Shown here: piece after piece, positions 34,843-48,842 of the stretch
Position numbering within the stretch: position 1 is the stretch's first letter
Layout: each line of letters opens with the position of its first letter
Source of the DNA: an uncultured Clostridia bacterium
GTDB taxonomy: Bacteria; Bacillota; Clostridia; Oscillospirales; Ruminococcaceae
Reading direction: 5' to 3'
NCBI GenBank assembly: GCA_947624745.1
Contig: CANQLR010000012.1
Span: 1 to 64,000, forward strand
DNA length: 64,000 bases
Program-made: the position numbers and the translations under genes
Notes under the pieces: model-generated
The model's input: the letters and a program-made list of their open reading frames with translations, nothing else
What the model was told of the DNA's origin: nothing
Databases searched by the model: none

Positions 34843-35415
34843 ATGGGAAAAGCATTATCTGATATGACATTAGAGGAATTGTGGGAACTGTTTCCCATAT
34901 TCCTTACCGAACATAAAGAAACATGGAATAAGTGGTATGAAAACGAGCAAATAAGGTTGAACAGCTTTTTGCCCGCGGAGAATATCATCATCAATCATGT
35001 TGGAAGCACGGCTATCAATGGGATATGGGCAAAACCAATTATTGACATTCTTGTAGAAATCCCAAAGTCCTTGTCTATAGACAAGGTTAAGGAGCTTTTA
35101 GTCTGTAACGGCTATATATGTATGTCAGAAAATAAAGACAGAAAATCTTTTAACTGCGGCTATACAAGTGAAGGATTCGCGGAAAAAGTATTTCATCTTC
35201 ATCTTCGCTATGAGGGGGATAACGATGAACTCTATTTCCGCGACTATATGAATGAAAACCCCTTACTGGCAAAGCAATATGAAGAATTGAAGCTCTCTCT
35301 TTGGAAGAAGTTTGAGCATGACAGGGACGGATATACGTCTGCAAAAGCAAATTTTGTGATCGAACAGACTCAAAATGCAAAAGAATATTATGGACAGAAA
35401 TACAGACGTGGTTAA
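34843..35415 (+). CDS. GrpB-family (UPF0157) nucleotidyltransferase-like protein
   Basis: 190 residues. The motif NHVGSTAINGIWAKPIIDILVEI identifies the GrpB family, with the Gly-Ser and the DxD-like acidic residues of the nucleotidyltransferase fold; FHLHLRY is also typical. The biochemical role is not established. The gene is visibly richer in A and T than its neighbours and uses AAA, GAA and ATA freely, suggesting recent acquisition. It ends before a bidirectional terminator. Confidence 0.88.
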   Translation: MGKALSDMTLEELWELFPIFLTEHKETWNKWYENEQIRLNSFLPAENIIINHVGSTAINGIWAKPIIDILVEIPKSLSIDKVKELLVCNGYICMSENKDRKSFNCGYTSEGFAEKVFHLHLRYEGDNDELYFRDYMNENPLLAKQYEELKLSLWKKFEHDRDGYTSAKANFVIEQTQNAKEYYGQKYRRG

Positions 35416-35446
35416 ATTCCCGTTATTATATGCGCGGTAATATATG

Positions 35447-35475
35447 AAAAAAGCAGGCGGGGTGCCTGCTTTTTT
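35447..35475. terminator. Bidirectional terminator
   Basis: Stem GCAGGC/GCCTGC (35453-35469) flanked by A6 and T6. It serves the GrpB gene on the plus strand and the DUF4349 gene on the minus strand. Confidence 0.92.
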
Positions 35476-35492
35476 GTTATGCCGGGAAGCTC

Positions 35493-36497
35493 TTACTTCT
35501 CCCCGTTTTCCTTTTCGCTTTGCTCGCGGCGGAATTTTTCGAGCTTTTTGGCCTGCGAACGCTTGCTCGCCTTGATGATAACAACTATCACGACGACGAT
35601 GACCGCGATGATGACGCCGTAGATGAGAAGATACGGCACCGACACGACCGCGCCGACGAAGAAGCTCTTAAGCCCCTCGGTGACGTTGTAGACGCTCTCG
35701 CTGAAGCCGGTGGAGATCCTCTCCCAGACCGTCTTGGGCGCCTCGGGGGTGATCCTTGCGACCTCGTTGACATAGACCGTCACCGTCGAGTAGCTGACCT
35801 TGTTTTTCAGCGAGTTGAGCTGCGAGGTGTAGCTCTCGATCTGGTAATTGACGTCGGTGAGATAGCTCTGAATCTGCAAAATTTCGTCGACCGTCTCGGC
35901 CTGCTCCATGAGCTTCATGAAGCTTTCACGCTCGGCCTTATATGCGTTTAGCCTCGCCTCGATGTCTATGTACTTGAGGGTCACGTTTTCCGAGCTCTCG
36001 TTCTGCGAAACGATCGTGCCGAGGTCGCCAACCGCGCTCATGAAGCTGTCGTACTTCTCGGACGGCACTCTGATAGTATAGTCCGCCGAGCGGTAATTTT
36101 TCGAGCCGCGCACCGAGGAGGACTCGATATATCCGCCGTGGGCGGTAACGCTCGCCTCAAGCTCTCTTATAAAGGTATCGAATTCGAGGGTCTCGACCGA
36201 AAGGTTGCCGTTTTTGATGATCTTCTCGCCGCTCTGGTTCTCGGTCCTTTCCGCCTCGGGCGCGTTAGGCTCCGGGACCTCCTGCGGCGCCGCGACCTCG
36301 GCGGGCGTTTCGATTGCGGCTTCATAGAGGAGCCCATCGTCATATTCATAGTCGTCCGTCCAGCCGTATTCGCCGTTTGCCATGGCGGCTTGGTCCATGG
36401 CGGCGCCGTTGGCCTTTTCCGCCCCTCCGCAGCCCGAGAGCATCGCGGCGCAGAATATGAGCGCCAAGACAAGAGCCGATAAGTTTTTACGTTTCAT
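35493..36497 (-). CDS. DUF4349 lipoprotein
   Basis: 334 residues with a lipoprotein signal (AAMLSGCGG, Cys23). An acidic linker is followed by the DUF4349 domain (about 90-265; IIKNGNLSVET, GGYIESSS, YTIRVPSEKYD), which contains a long coiled-coil-like helix (about 180-235). A membrane helix lies near 275-305, then a basic cytoplasmic tail. The function of the family is unknown. It is divergent from rpoB. Confidence 0.88.
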   Translation of the reverse strand: MKRKNLSALVLALIFCAAMLSGCGGAEKANGAAMDQAAMANGEYGWTDDYEYDDGLLYEAAIETPAEVAAPQEVPEPNAPEAERTENQSGEKIIKNGNLSVETLEFDTFIRELEASVTAHGGYIESSSVRGSKNYRSADYTIRVPSEKYDSFMSAVGDLGTIVSQNESSENVTLKYIDIEARLNAYKAERESFMKLMEQAETVDEILQIQSYLTDVNYQIESYTSQLNSLKNKVSYSTVTVYVNEVARITPEAPKTVWERISTGFSESVYNVTEGLKSFFVGAVVSVPYLLIYGVIIAVIVVVIVVIIKASKRSQAKKLEKFRREQSEKENGEK

Positions 36498-36533
36498 AAG
36501 ATCAGTCCTTTCCGAAAATTTCGGTATATCCGT

Positions 36534-36562
36534 ATTATAACCGCGGCGCGCGCGGATTTCAA
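36534..36562 (-). promoter_or_regulatory. Sigma-A promoter of the DUF4349 gene
   Basis: On the minus strand TTGAAA (36557-36562), a very GC-rich 17-bp spacer, TATAAT (36534-36539). Confidence 0.82.
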
Positions 36563-36740
36563 GAACAAATCGGTAACAAAAGGTAAAAATACGGTTACAG
36601 ATCGCCCTTTAACTGAAATACGTTTTTCGGGGGAGAAAAATTGCGGCGGGGTAAATTTTTGTGCAATATGCCCAAAAAGAGGGCTGTAAAGGCAAAGGAC
36701 TTGCCAAAACGCCGAAAACGCTTTTTCCGCAAAGTTTTTC

Positions 36741-36769
36741 TTGACTTTTTCCTCACGTTGTGGTAGACT
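36741..36769 (+). promoter_or_regulatory. Promoter of rpoB-rpoC
   Basis: TTGACT (36741-36746), 17 bp, TAGACT (36764-36769). The leader to the rpoB ATG is about 180 nt. No rplL or other ribosomal-protein gene precedes it, so this is likely the main promoter of the pair. No known leader element was recognised. Confidence 0.75.
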
Positions 36770-36955
36770 GGATAATGTATCACAGTAAGATGGAATATAA
36801 GCGCCTTGAAGCCGAAAAACCCGCAAAATCGAATAATTTAAGGGCTGAACGGAGAAATTTCGGGGAAATTCACCCTGAGTTTTGTGCAAAACGCCGAGGC
36901 GCATATTCGGACTTACGCTTCAGTCTGCGATCAAAAAAAGAAGGAGTTGAACCTG

Positions 36956-39900
36956 ATGCCATTGAATGTCAAGGACGTACAGCTTGGCAAAAATGTCAGA
37001 AAGAGCTTCGCGAAGATCAACGAAGTCCTCGAGATGCCTAACCTCATCGAAGTTCAGAAAAATTCCTACAAGTGGTTCTTGGAGGAAGGGCTTCGGGAGG
37101 TTTTCCGCGACGTCGCCGCAATTAAGGACTATAACGAGACTTTGGAGCTCAGCTTTATCGACTACCGCCTCGACCCCGAGCCGAAGTATTCGATAGCCGA
37201 GTGCAAGGAGCGGGACACCACCTATGCCGCGCCGCTTCGGGTCACCGCGAGGCTTTTGAACCTCGAGACCGGCGAAATAAAGGATTCGGAGGTCTATATG
37301 GGCGACTTCCCGCTGATGACCCCGTCGGGGACGTTCGTCATCAACGGCGCGGAGAGAGTCATAGTCTCCCAGCTTGTGCGCTCACCGGGCGTTTACTATG
37401 CCGTCGAGAGGGACAAGACCGGCAAGGAGCTCTTTAAGTCCACCGTCATACCGAACCGCGGCGCGTGGCTCGAATACGAGATGGACTCGAACGACGTCGT
37501 TTACGTCAGAATAGACAAGAACAGAAAGATCCCGATCACCACCTTTATCCGCGCCATAGGCATCGGCACCAACGAGGAGATCGAGAGCTGGTTCAATAAC
37601 GACCCCCGCCTGAACGCGACCATAACCCAGAAGGACTCGACCACCACCACCGAGGAGGGCCTTTTGGAGGTCTATAAGAAGCTCCGCCCGGGCGAGCCTC
37701 CGACGGTCGATTCGGCCATCACCCACCTCAACAACCTCTTCTACGACGCGGCAAGATACGACCTCTGCCGCTTCGGACGCTACAAATACAACAAAAAGTT
37801 AGGGCTTGCCTCCCGCCTTGCCGGGCACCTTCTTGCAAGGCCGATAGCCGACCCCATGACCGGCGAGATACTTGCCGAGGCCGGCGAGACCCTCACCATG
37901 GAGCGCGCGCTCGAGATCGAGAGCTGCGGCGTCAGCGAGGCATACGTCACCGTCGAAAAGCGCGAGACCCTCACCAGCCCCACCGGCGAGGTCACCCACA
38001 ACGTCCAGATCGACGAGGTGAAGATAATCGGCTCGGGCATGGTCGACATCGGAAAATTCATCAATTTCGACGCAAAGCCCCTCGGCATCAACGAAAAGGT
38101 GTCCTTCAAGGTCCTGCGCGAGATACTCGAGAGCGCAAACGGCGACGAGGAGATCGCCGAGCAGTTAAGGCTTCGCCGCGACGAGCTTATCCCGAAGCAC
38201 ATCGTCTTCGAGGACATCGTCGCGACCATCTCCTACTTCCTCAACCTCTGCGAGGGCGTGGGCGTTGTCGACGACATCGACCACTTAGGCAACCGGCGTA
38301 TACGCTGCGTGGGCGAGCTTTTGCAGAACCAGTTCAGGATAGGCTTTTCGAGAATGGAGCGCGTCATCCGCGAGAGAATGAACATCCAGTCGCAGGATCT
38401 CGAGGTCGTCACCCCGACCGCGCTCATAAACATCCGCCCCGTGACCGCGGCTCTGAAGGAGTTCTTCGGCTCCTCCCCGCTGTCCCAGTTCATGGACCAG
38501 ACCAACCCCCTTGCTGAGCTTCGGCATAAAAGAAGGATCTCCGCCCTCGGCCCCGGCGGCCTTTCGAGAGACCGCGCCGGATTCGAGGTCCGCGACGTTC
38601 ACTATTCGCACTACGGCAGAATGTGCCCGGTCGAGACCCCCGAAGGCCCGAACATCGGACTTATATCATATCTTGCCTCGTTTGCGAGGATCAACGAATA
38701 CGGCTTCATCGAAGCCCCCTACCGCAAGGTCGACAAGACCACCGGCGTAGTCACCGACGAGGTAGTCTATATGACCGCCGACGTCGAGGATAACTACATG
38801 GTCGCGCAGGCGAACGAGCCTCTGACCGAGGACAACAAGTTCGCAAGACCTAAGGTAAACGGCAGATACCGCGACCAGATAATGGAGATCGACCGCGAGA
38901 ACATCGACTTCATGGACGTTTCACCGAAGATGGTCGTTTCCGTCGCGACCGCCATGATACCCTTCCTTGAAAACGACGACGCGAACCGTGCTCTCATGGG
39001 CGCGAACATGCAGTGCCAGGCTGTGCCGCTCCTCGTGACCGAAAACCCGATAGTCGGCACCGGTATGGAGTATAAGGCCTGCCTCGACTCGGGCGTTGCG
39101 GTCGTTTCGGAGGCCGCCGGCGTGGTCGAAAAGGTCGACGCCTCGACCATCGTCGTCCGCGAGGATTCGGGCGAGCTCAGAACCTATAATCTCACCAAGT
39201 TCAAGCGCTCTAACTCCGGCACCTGCACCAACCAGCGCCCCATCGTCCAGAAGGGCGAGAGGATAGAGGCTCATCAGGTCATCGGCGACGGCCCCGCGAC
39301 CTGCAACGGCGAAATTTCGCTCGGCAGAAACGCGCTCATCGGCTTTATGACCTGGGAGGGCTACAACTACGAGGACGCCGTGCTTCTGAACGAGCGCCTC
39401 GTGAGAGACGATATCTACACCTCGATCCACATCGAGGAATACGAGATAGAATGCCGCGACACGAAATTAGGACCCGAGGAGATCACCAAGGATATCCCCG
39501 GCGTCGGCGAGGACGCCCTTAAGGACCTCGACGAGGACGGCATCATAAGAATAGGCGCAGAGGTTCGTTCCGGCGATATCCTCGTCGGAAAGGTAACGCC
39601 GAAGGGCGAGACCGAGCTCACCGCCGAGGAAAGACTCCTTCGCGCGATATTCGGCGAAAAGGCGAGAGAGGTCAGGGACAATTCCCTCCGCGTTCCCCAC
39701 GGCGAGAGCGGCGTCATCATCGACGTCAAGGTCTTCACTCCCGAGAACTGCGACGAGCTTTCGCCCGGAGTGAATATGCTCGTGCGCTGCTACATCGCCC
39801 AGAAGAGAAAGATCTCGGTCGGCGATAAGATGGCGGGCCGCCACGGCAACAAGGGCGTCGTTTCAAGGATACTCTCGCAGGAGGATATGCCGTTCCTGGA

Positions 39901-40741
39901 GGACGGCACCCCGCTCGACATCGTTCTGAACCCGCTCGGCGTTCCTTCGCGTATGAACATCGGTCAGGTTTTGGAAGTCCACCTCGGCATGGCCGCGAAA
40001 AAGCTCGGCTGGAAGATAATGACCCCCGTTTTCGACGGCGCTCACGAGGAGGATATCCGCGAGTGCTTCAGGCTTGCCGGCATGGACGAGGACGGAAAGA
40101 CGGTCCTCTACGACGGCAGAACCGGCGAGCCGTTTGACAACCGCGTAACCGTCGGCATCATGTACTACCTCAAGCTCCACCACCTCGTCGACGATAAGAT
40201 CCACGCGCGTTCGGTCGGCCCCTACGCGCTCGTCACCCAGCAGCCCCTCGGAGGCAAGGCGCAGTTCGGCGGCCAAAGGTTCGGAGAGATGGAAGTCTGG
40301 GCCCTCGAGGCTTACGGCGCGGCATACACGCTTCAGGAGATACTCACCGTCAAGTCGGACGACACGACCGGGCGCGTAAAGACCTACGAGGCGATAGTCA
40401 AGGGTCAGAACGTTCCGAAATCCGGCATACCCGAGGCGTTCAAGGTCATGGTCAAGGAGCTCCAGTCGCTTTCTCTCGACGTGAGAGTTCTTGACGAGCA
40501 GGGCGAGGAGATCGACCTTACCCAGAGCTTCGACGACGACGCCGACGTTATCCCGCAGCCTGTCGACGATTACGGCATGAGCTATGAGTCTGAGGGCGAG
40601 GACAGCTTCGCCATGGACGAGGCGGACGACGAATTCAGCGAGGGCGACGAGGAGCTTGACGACTACCTCGACGACGAGGACGACAACATCGACGGCTTCT
40701 CGATAGTCGACCCCGACAGCGACAATTCCGACATAATGTAA
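36956..40741 (+). CDS. rpoB: RNA polymerase beta subunit
   Basis: 1261 residues. It begins [18 protein letters not shown], as in other Clostridia; AAGGAG lies nine bases upstream. A longer GTG-started frame from 36884 is less likely. The rifampicin region reads [19 protein letters not shown], then RRISA, so the residues usually altered in resistance (equivalents of Gln513, Asp516, His526 and Ser531) are wild type. The catalytic-region motif [12 protein letters not shown] is present. The C-terminal tail (about 1190-1261) is very acidic. It is 39 bp before rpoC. Confidence 0.99.
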   Translation: MPLNVKDVQLGKNVRKSFAKINEVLEMPNLIEVQKNSYKWFLEEGLREVFRDVAAIKDYNETLELSFIDYRLDPEPKYSIAECKERDTTYAAPLRVTARLLNLETGEIKDSEVYMGDFPLMTPSGTFVINGAERVIVSQLVRSPGVYYAVERDKTGKELFKSTVIPNRGAWLEYEMDSNDVVYVRIDKNRKIPITTFIRAIGIGTNEEIESWFNNDPRLNATITQKDSTTTTEEGLLEVYKKLRPGEPPTVDSAITHLNNLFYDAARYDLCRFGRYKYNKKLGLASRLAGHLLARPIADPMTGEILAEAGETLTMERALEIESCGVSEAYVTVEKRETLTSPTGEVTHNVQIDEVKIIGSGMVDIGKFINFDAKPLGINEKVSFKVLREILESANGDEEIAEQLRLRRDELIPKHIVFEDIVATISYFLNLCEGVGVVDDIDHLGNRRIRCVGELLQNQFRIGFSRMERVIRERMNIQSQDLEVVTPTALINIRPVTAALKEFFGSSPLSQFMDQTNPLAELRHKRRISALGPGGLSRDRAGFEVRDVHYSHYGRMCPVETPEGPNIGLISYLASFARINEYGFIEAPYRKVDKTTGVVTDEVVYMTADVEDNYMVAQANEPLTEDNKFARPKVNGRYRDQIMEIDRENIDFMDVSPKMVVSVATAMIPFLENDDANRALMGANMQCQAVPLLVTENPIVGTGMEYKACLDSGVAVVSEAAGVVEKVDASTIVVREDSGELRTYNLTKFKRSNSGTCTNQRPIVQKGERIEAHQVIGDGPATCNGEISLGRNALIGFMTWEGYNYEDAVLLNERLVRDDIYTSIHIEEYEIECRDTKLGPEEITKDIPGVGEDALKDLDEDGIIRIGAEVRSGDILVGKVTPKGETELTAEERLLRAIFGEKAREVRDNSLRVPHGESGVIIDVKVFTPENCDELSPGVNMLVRCYIAQKRKISVGDKMAGRHGNKGVVSRILSQEDMPFLEDGTPLDIVLNPLGVPSRMNIGQVLEVHLGMAAKKLGWKIMTPVFDGAHEEDIRECFRLAGMDEDGKTVLYDGRTGEPFDNRVTVGIMYYLKLHHLVDDKIHARSVGPYALVTQQPLGGKAQFGGQRFGEMEVWALEAYGAAYTLQEILTVKSDDTTGRVKTYEAIVKGQNVPKSGIPEAFKVMVKELQSLSLDVRVLDEQGEEIDLTQSFDDDADVIPQPVDDYGMSYESEGEDSFAMDEADDEFSEGDEELDDYLDDEDDNIDGFSIVDPDSDNSDIM

Positions 40742-40780
40742 GATAAAGGCCGAATTTTAATAGTAAAGAGGGTATCTATT

Positions 40781-44359
<3,579 letters not shown>

Positions 44360-44400
44360 AAAGCAAAATTTTATTGAAATAAAATACTTTTTTACCGAAA

Positions 44401-44440
44401 TTTAAAAAAGAAGCCGTCTGAATTTTCAGGCGGCTTTTAT
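44401..44440. terminator. Bidirectional terminator between rpoC and galM
   Basis: An 11-bp stem with one G-T pair (44411-44421 with 44426-44436, loop ATTT), an A-run before and a T-run after it. Confidence 0.9.
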
Positions 44441-44462
44441 TTAGACTAATAGTGGCGGAAAA

Positions 44463-45509
44463 TCATTTTGTCCCGAAACGGTATACCGTGACATGGCGGT
44501 ATTTTTCGCCCTTTTTCAGTATCGGCTGAGCGAAATTGCGGTGCTTTAAAGCGTTGGGATAGAACTGCGTTTCAAGGCAGAGCCCCTCGCGGCGGTTTAT
44601 TATCCTTCCGCCCTTACCTGCGGGAGGGAGCGAGTTGAGCGCGTTGCCGCTGTAAAACTGGATCCCCGGCAGGTCGCTGTAGACCTGCATGGTGCGGCCG
44701 GTCTTTTCGCTATAAACCTCCGCCATAAGCCTGAACCCCTCGCCGTCGGGGCAGAAGTTGTGGTCATACCCGTGGCCGAAAAGAAGCTGCTCGTGCTTGT
44801 CGTTGATCCTCTCGCCGATGACGTGAGGCTCGGTGAAGTCGAGCGGCGTGCCCTCGACCTTGGCGACATATCCGGTCGGCAGGCATTCGCTGTTTCCGAC
44901 GGTGAAATGGCTCGCACAGATCTTCATCTCGTGATCCAAAATATCGCCCGAGCCCTGCCCGTTAAGGTTGAAGTAGCAGTGGTTCGTCAGGTTGCAGACG
45001 GTGTCTTGGTCGCACTCTGCGGCATAATCTATCGACAGCTCGTTGTCGTCGCTGAAGCGGTATTTAACGGTCACCGAAAGGTTCCCGGGGAAGCCCTCCT
45101 CGCCGTCCTTGGAGAGATATTTAAGGACAAGGCTCTCGCCGTCGACCTCGGCCTTCCACATCACCTTGTCGAAGCCCTTTATGCCGCCGTGGAGCGAGTT
45201 TCTGCCGTCGTTTTTGGCGAGGGTATACTTCCTGCGGCCGATCTTGAAGCTTGCGTCCTCGATGCGGTTGCCGTGGCGGCCGATGAGCGCGCCGATGTAC
45301 TTGTCCTGCTTCTCATACCCCTTGGCGTCGTCGTATCCGAGGGCGATATCCCCCAAATTTCCGTCTCTGTCCGGCACGACGATAGAGCGTATCGCGCCGC
45401 CGAAGTCGATGATCTCGACATAAGCGCCGGAGCTGTTTTTAAGCTCGAAAAGCGAGACCTTGGTGCCGTCCGTCAGGGTGCCGAATGATTTTTTTGTGAT
45501 TTTTGTCAT
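44463..45509 (-). CDS. galM: Aldose 1-epimerase (galactose mutarotase)
   Basis: 348 residues of normal length. Catalytic residues are in place: NSLHGGIKG (first His), NLTNHCYFNLNG (second His), and Glu in LCLETQFYPNA. It interconverts alpha and beta anomers of galactose or glucose in the cytoplasm. AAGGAAG precedes the ATG. It is a single-gene unit. Upstream, AAAAGTG-TAG-CACCTTTT (45595-45612) is a possible operator. Confidence 0.95.
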   Translation of the reverse strand: MTKITKKSFGTLTDGTKVSLFELKNSSGAYVEIIDFGGAIRSIVVPDRDGNLGDIALGYDDAKGYEKQDKYIGALIGRHGNRIEDASFKIGRRKYTLAKNDGRNSLHGGIKGFDKVMWKAEVDGESLVLKYLSKDGEEGFPGNLSVTVKYRFSDDNELSIDYAAECDQDTVCNLTNHCYFNLNGQGSGDILDHEMKICASHFTVGNSECLPTGYVAKVEGTPLDFTEPHVIGERINDKHEQLLFGHGYDHNFCPDGEGFRLMAEVYSEKTGRTMQVYSDLPGIQFYSGNALNSLPPAGKGGRIINRREGLCLETQFYPNALKHRNFAQPILKKGEKYRHVTVYRFGTK

Positions 45510-45688
45510 AATCGGGACTTCCTTTCCGTCAAAATTAACAAATTTTTAAATTTTTCGCAACGACGCGCAATATTTCTGCGTCTTTATCAGTATTAAAAGT
45601 GTAGCACCTTTTCGGAAAATTATCAATAGCATTTCCAAAAAATATCTTAAAAAAATTTTAAATTTTTCTTTATTTTGCAAAAAAACTA

Positions 45689-45717
45689 TTTACAAATCCA
45701 AGAAAAGGTGATATAAT
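45689..45717 (+). promoter_or_regulatory. Sigma-A promoter of the Fn3-like protein gene
   Basis: TTTACA (45689-45694), 17 bp, TATAAT (45712-45717), then AAAGGAG before the ATG at 45786. Confidence 0.85.
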
Positions 45718-45785
45718 AAATCATGGCTAAGTTTTGGGCGCCTCGCCCGAGACGCCCGACTAACATTTAAAAGGAGTGTTATTTA

Positions 45786-48311
45786 ATGACAAAAAGAATT
45801 TTAGCAGTAGTCATGGCGCTTGCTCTCGCCCTGTCTATGGTATCGCTGAACGTCTTTGCGGCTGCGGAAAGCTTTAATCTTACCGCTCCCACCGTTTCAG
45901 ATACCAACGGCGGCAAGTCCGTGCAGTACAGTTGGAACCCGCCGACCGGCGGCGCTGACAATTATACCGTCACTGTTACAAGAGGCAGCACTACCGTTGT
46001 AAACGGCCAGACTACCACCGACACTAAGTACACCTTCACCGCGACCTCCTCCGGCGAATACAAGACCGAGATCCTTGCCAAGAAGGACGGCTCCACCGTT
46101 GCTATCTATCAAGGCTCTTGCAACGTCTTTATCGCCCAGACCGGTACCGGCACCGGCGGACTTAAGGCCACCTCTAACTCGAACGGCACCACCGACGTCA
46201 CTTGGACCGATATCGCCGGCAGCCCGACCTACTATGTTGTAGTTACCGTTGCCAACAAGACCGACGCGATCGAGGCTGATGTCGACAAGGCTTCCTGCAA
46301 CATTACGGCCGCTTTTGACGACATTCGCTCTATCCTTGTTTATCAGGGCACCAAGGCGAACCACAATACTACCGCCATCGCCGCCTACAACTACGCAGGC
46401 AACCCGAACACCGGCACCACCGGCCTGAACGCTACCGTTACCGGCGCGGTCTCATACGCCAACAACGTACTGAGCTGGACGGGTTCTACGAACGTTTATG
46501 TCGAGGTCTACTCCTCTACTAACCTCACCGGCACTCCCATAGGCTACGTCGCCTCCAACGGCGCTCTCTACGGGAACACCAGCCGTATCCCCGTCGCCGC
46601 CACCAGCGTCAACGTAGCGAGCGTTCTGACCCAGATATTCGGCAGCACCTCTTACGTCAACAGCTATGTGACCTTCGTCGTTCGCGACACCTACACCAAC
46701 ACCGTTATAGGCTCTGCCAACGTGACCTACACCTACACCACTCCCACCGGCACCTATAACCCCTACGGCTTCGTTATTACTCCCGACTGGACTAACAGAA
46801 AAGCCACCGTTAAGTGGGACGCTTACCCGAACGCCAACAAGTATGCGATCACCGTCACCGTAAACAATTCTCCTCTGGTCACCAATCAGCAGACCACCGA
46901 ACTTAGCTACACCTTCGACTATACCAACCCGACCCTTAGCTATGATATCACTGTTTACGCCGGTAAAGACTCGAATCTTCTCGGCACCGTCGGTCACGCC
47001 ACCATCACCAACGGCATACCCCAGTACGATTACAGCAGCGTCAACAGCTCGCTCTATCCTAACTATGGCTACGGTTACGGTTACGGTTACGGCTACGGCC
47101 AGACCAACGGAAACACTGTCTACGGTCAGAACTGCACTCTTACCGTCGGCACCTCCTCCTCGACCGTGACATGGAACGCCGCCACCTCCGGCGCCTACTA
47201 CTTCGTAGTTTACAGGATCGGTTCCCAGACCTTCTCGAACAACCAGCCGACCTACCTCAACTACACCACTATCCCCGTCGGCCAGGGCACAAGCTTTACC
47301 GTTGAGGTCTACTCCACCGCTTCCTCCTCGCCGATAGCTTACGCGAGCTACACCGCGAACACCTCGACCGGCTCCAACGCCACCGAGTCGTCCGTCAAGG
47401 GCCTCACCGTCACCGCCAAGAGCGCAAGCGTCACCACCATTTCTTGGGATAAGGTCGACAACGCTTCCCTCTACCAGATCCAGTACTACAGGATCGGCAC
47501 CACCGGCCAGCCCCAGACCATCAACACCACCAAGACTTCCGTAGATATCCAGCTCGGCAAGTCCGTCGGCTTCGAGGTCTATGTATACGCTTATGTGAAC
47601 AACAGGCCTACCACCGTCGGTAACCTCATCCACATCGCCGGCGACGACTTCCCGACCGAGAAGAAGGAAGAGACCAAGCCCGCCGACACCAAGCCTGCCG
47701 AGACTCAGCCCACCACCGCCTATGTCACCGGCCTCAAGGGCACCGTCGGCACCAGCGGCTCGATCACCCTCGCTTGGAACGCCGCTAGCGGCAGCCCGAG
47801 ATACGAGGTCTACTACAAGAAATCCACCGCTTCCGAGTGGAAGAAGCTCCACGAGACTTCCTCCCGCGCTCTTAAGGTCAACAAGCTGACCAACGGCACC
47901 TCTTACGACTTCAAGATCGTTGCCAACGGCCGCGACTCGGGTGTTTTGACCATGACGATCGGCACCACCAGCTCGACCAAGACCGCTCCCGACCCGACTG
48001 ACGCTCCCGCTTCGAGCACCTCGGCCGTACCGGTCATCAACTCGACCAGCGGCGGCACCGGCACCATCACGGTCTCATGGACCGGCGTTACCGGCGCTAA
48101 GCTGTACCAGGTGTTCATCGCCGAGGGCGACAGCACCGGCTACCAGTCGGCCGCCAAGAAGGCTTGGGCGACCAAGGATACCAGCATCACCATCAGCGGC
48201 GTAAAGGCCGGCACCTATAAGGTAAGGATCAAATCCTTCTCCGACGAGGCCGGAACCACTGTCCTCACCGCCCTTGGCGACTGCGAGTATAGAACTGTTA
48301 CCGTTAAGTAA
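45786..48311 (+). CDS. Large secreted protein with Fn3-like repeats
   Basis: 841 residues: a signal peptide (about 1-26, ending FAAAES), then about eight beta-sandwich repeats with fibronectin-III character (patterns such as WNAASGSPRYEVYYK, WDKVDNASLYQIQYY, TVSWTGVTGAKLYQVFIA). A Gly-Tyr run (YGYGYGYGYGYG, near residue 428) and a Thr/Pro/Lys linker near 630-645 separate blocks. There is no LPxTG, SLH or membrane anchor, so it may be released or held by interaction. Thr, Ser and Asn are abundant. Codon use resembles the CBM9-type gene (C/T-ending codons, few GCG), consistent with high expression. Confidence 0.82.
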   Translation: MTKRILAVVMALALALSMVSLNVFAAAESFNLTAPTVSDTNGGKSVQYSWNPPTGGADNYTVTVTRGSTTVVNGQTTTDTKYTFTATSSGEYKTEILAKKDGSTVAIYQGSCNVFIAQTGTGTGGLKATSNSNGTTDVTWTDIAGSPTYYVVVTVANKTDAIEADVDKASCNITAAFDDIRSILVYQGTKANHNTTAIAAYNYAGNPNTGTTGLNATVTGAVSYANNVLSWTGSTNVYVEVYSSTNLTGTPIGYVASNGALYGNTSRIPVAATSVNVASVLTQIFGSTSYVNSYVTFVVRDTYTNTVIGSANVTYTYTTPTGTYNPYGFVITPDWTNRKATVKWDAYPNANKYAITVTVNNSPLVTNQQTTELSYTFDYTNPTLSYDITVYAGKDSNLLGTVGHATITNGIPQYDYSSVNSSLYPNYGYGYGYGYGYGQTNGNTVYGQNCTLTVGTSSSTVTWNAATSGAYYFVVYRIGSQTFSNNQPTYLNYTTIPVGQGTSFTVEVYSTASSSPIAYASYTANTSTGSNATESSVKGLTVTAKSASVTTISWDKVDNASLYQIQYYRIGTTGQPQTINTTKTSVDIQLGKSVGFEVYVYAYVNNRPTTVGNLIHIAGDDFPTEKKEETKPADTKPAETQPTTAYVTGLKGTVGTSGSITLAWNAASGSPRYEVYYKKSTASEWKKLHETSSRALKVNKLTNGTSYDFKIVANGRDSGVLTMTIGTTSSTKTAPDPTDAPASSTSAVPVINSTSGGTGTITVSWTGVTGAKLYQVFIAEGDSTGYQSAAKKAWATKDTSITISGVKAGTYKVRIKSFSDEAGTTVLTALGDCEYRTVTVK

Positions 48312-48333
48312 TAGTAAAGTAAAACAAAACGTT

Positions 48334-48362
48334 TCCCCCGGCAGGGATGCCGGGGGAGTTTT
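48334..48362 (+). terminator. Terminator of the Fn3-like gene
   Basis: A perfect 10-bp stem TCCCCCGGCA/TGCCGGGGGA with loop GGGA, followed by GT5, 22 bp past the stop. Confidence 0.93.
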
Positions 48363-48484
48363 TGCTTTTGGAGGGGGAGGAGAGGTTTTGATTTTTTCTT
48401 CAAAAAAATGCAAAGAAAGAATGCCGAAAAGGTTTCGCCGGCCTTTCCTTAAAAGGCCGCGGGGATCCAAGGGCAGAGCCCTTG

Positions 48485-48674
48485 GTCGCGACCGCAGTCG
48501 CGAAATTCCATTTGGCGTAAGACAGCGCAGGGCGGGGAGGAGCAATCAGCCCGTCCCGGGCGAAGCCGCCGCTCCGGCGGGTTCACTGCGCAACGGGCAC
48601 TAAGGCACGAGTCAGAACTCGATTGGACGTTGCGCTCTCGCCGGGGGCTCCCCGTTTACCAAGCGACGAGCGAG
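48485..48674. repeat. 190-bp intergenic repeat, copy related to 50871-51064
   Basis: It begins with GTCGCGACCGCAGTCGCGAA, contains the stem-loop module (GCGCAACGG 48588-48596 with CGTTGCGC 48628-48635), and ends near GCGACGAGCGAGG. A second copy with the same order lies at 50871-51064. No gene. The rest of 48363-48842 has no recognised feature except a terminator. Confidence 0.8.
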
Positions 48675-48780
48675 GGAAAGAAAAAACAGGACTTAGCAGA
48701 CAAGAAAAATATGTTGCAGACAGTGGGGGCTAAAGTGAAGCGGTTACGCCCTCTTCTCGCAACCAATCTCTCCAAACCAC

Positions 48781-48809
48781 AAAAAAGCAGACCCCCGGCC
48801 TGCTTTTTT
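48781..48809 (-). terminator. Terminator of the pspA operon
   Basis: AAAAAAGCAG (48781-48790) pairs with CTGCTTTTTT (48800-48809). On the minus strand it ends in T6, 34 bp beyond the pspA stop. Confidence 0.85.
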
Positions 48810-48842
48810 ATCAAAATTCCTGCTAAAAATTCCCTCTCAGCC

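Noticed and set aside
36884-36955. A 24-residue N-terminal extension of RpoB from a GTG
   Set aside because: The ATG at 36956 has AAGGAG at good distance and gives the N-terminus expected for clostridial RpoB; the extension has no ribosome site.
46452-47852. A 466-codon Gly/Val-rich minus-strand frame inside the Fn3-like gene
   Set aside because: Explained by the strong third-position bias of the sense gene; the sense strand has promoter, ribosome site, signal peptide and terminator.
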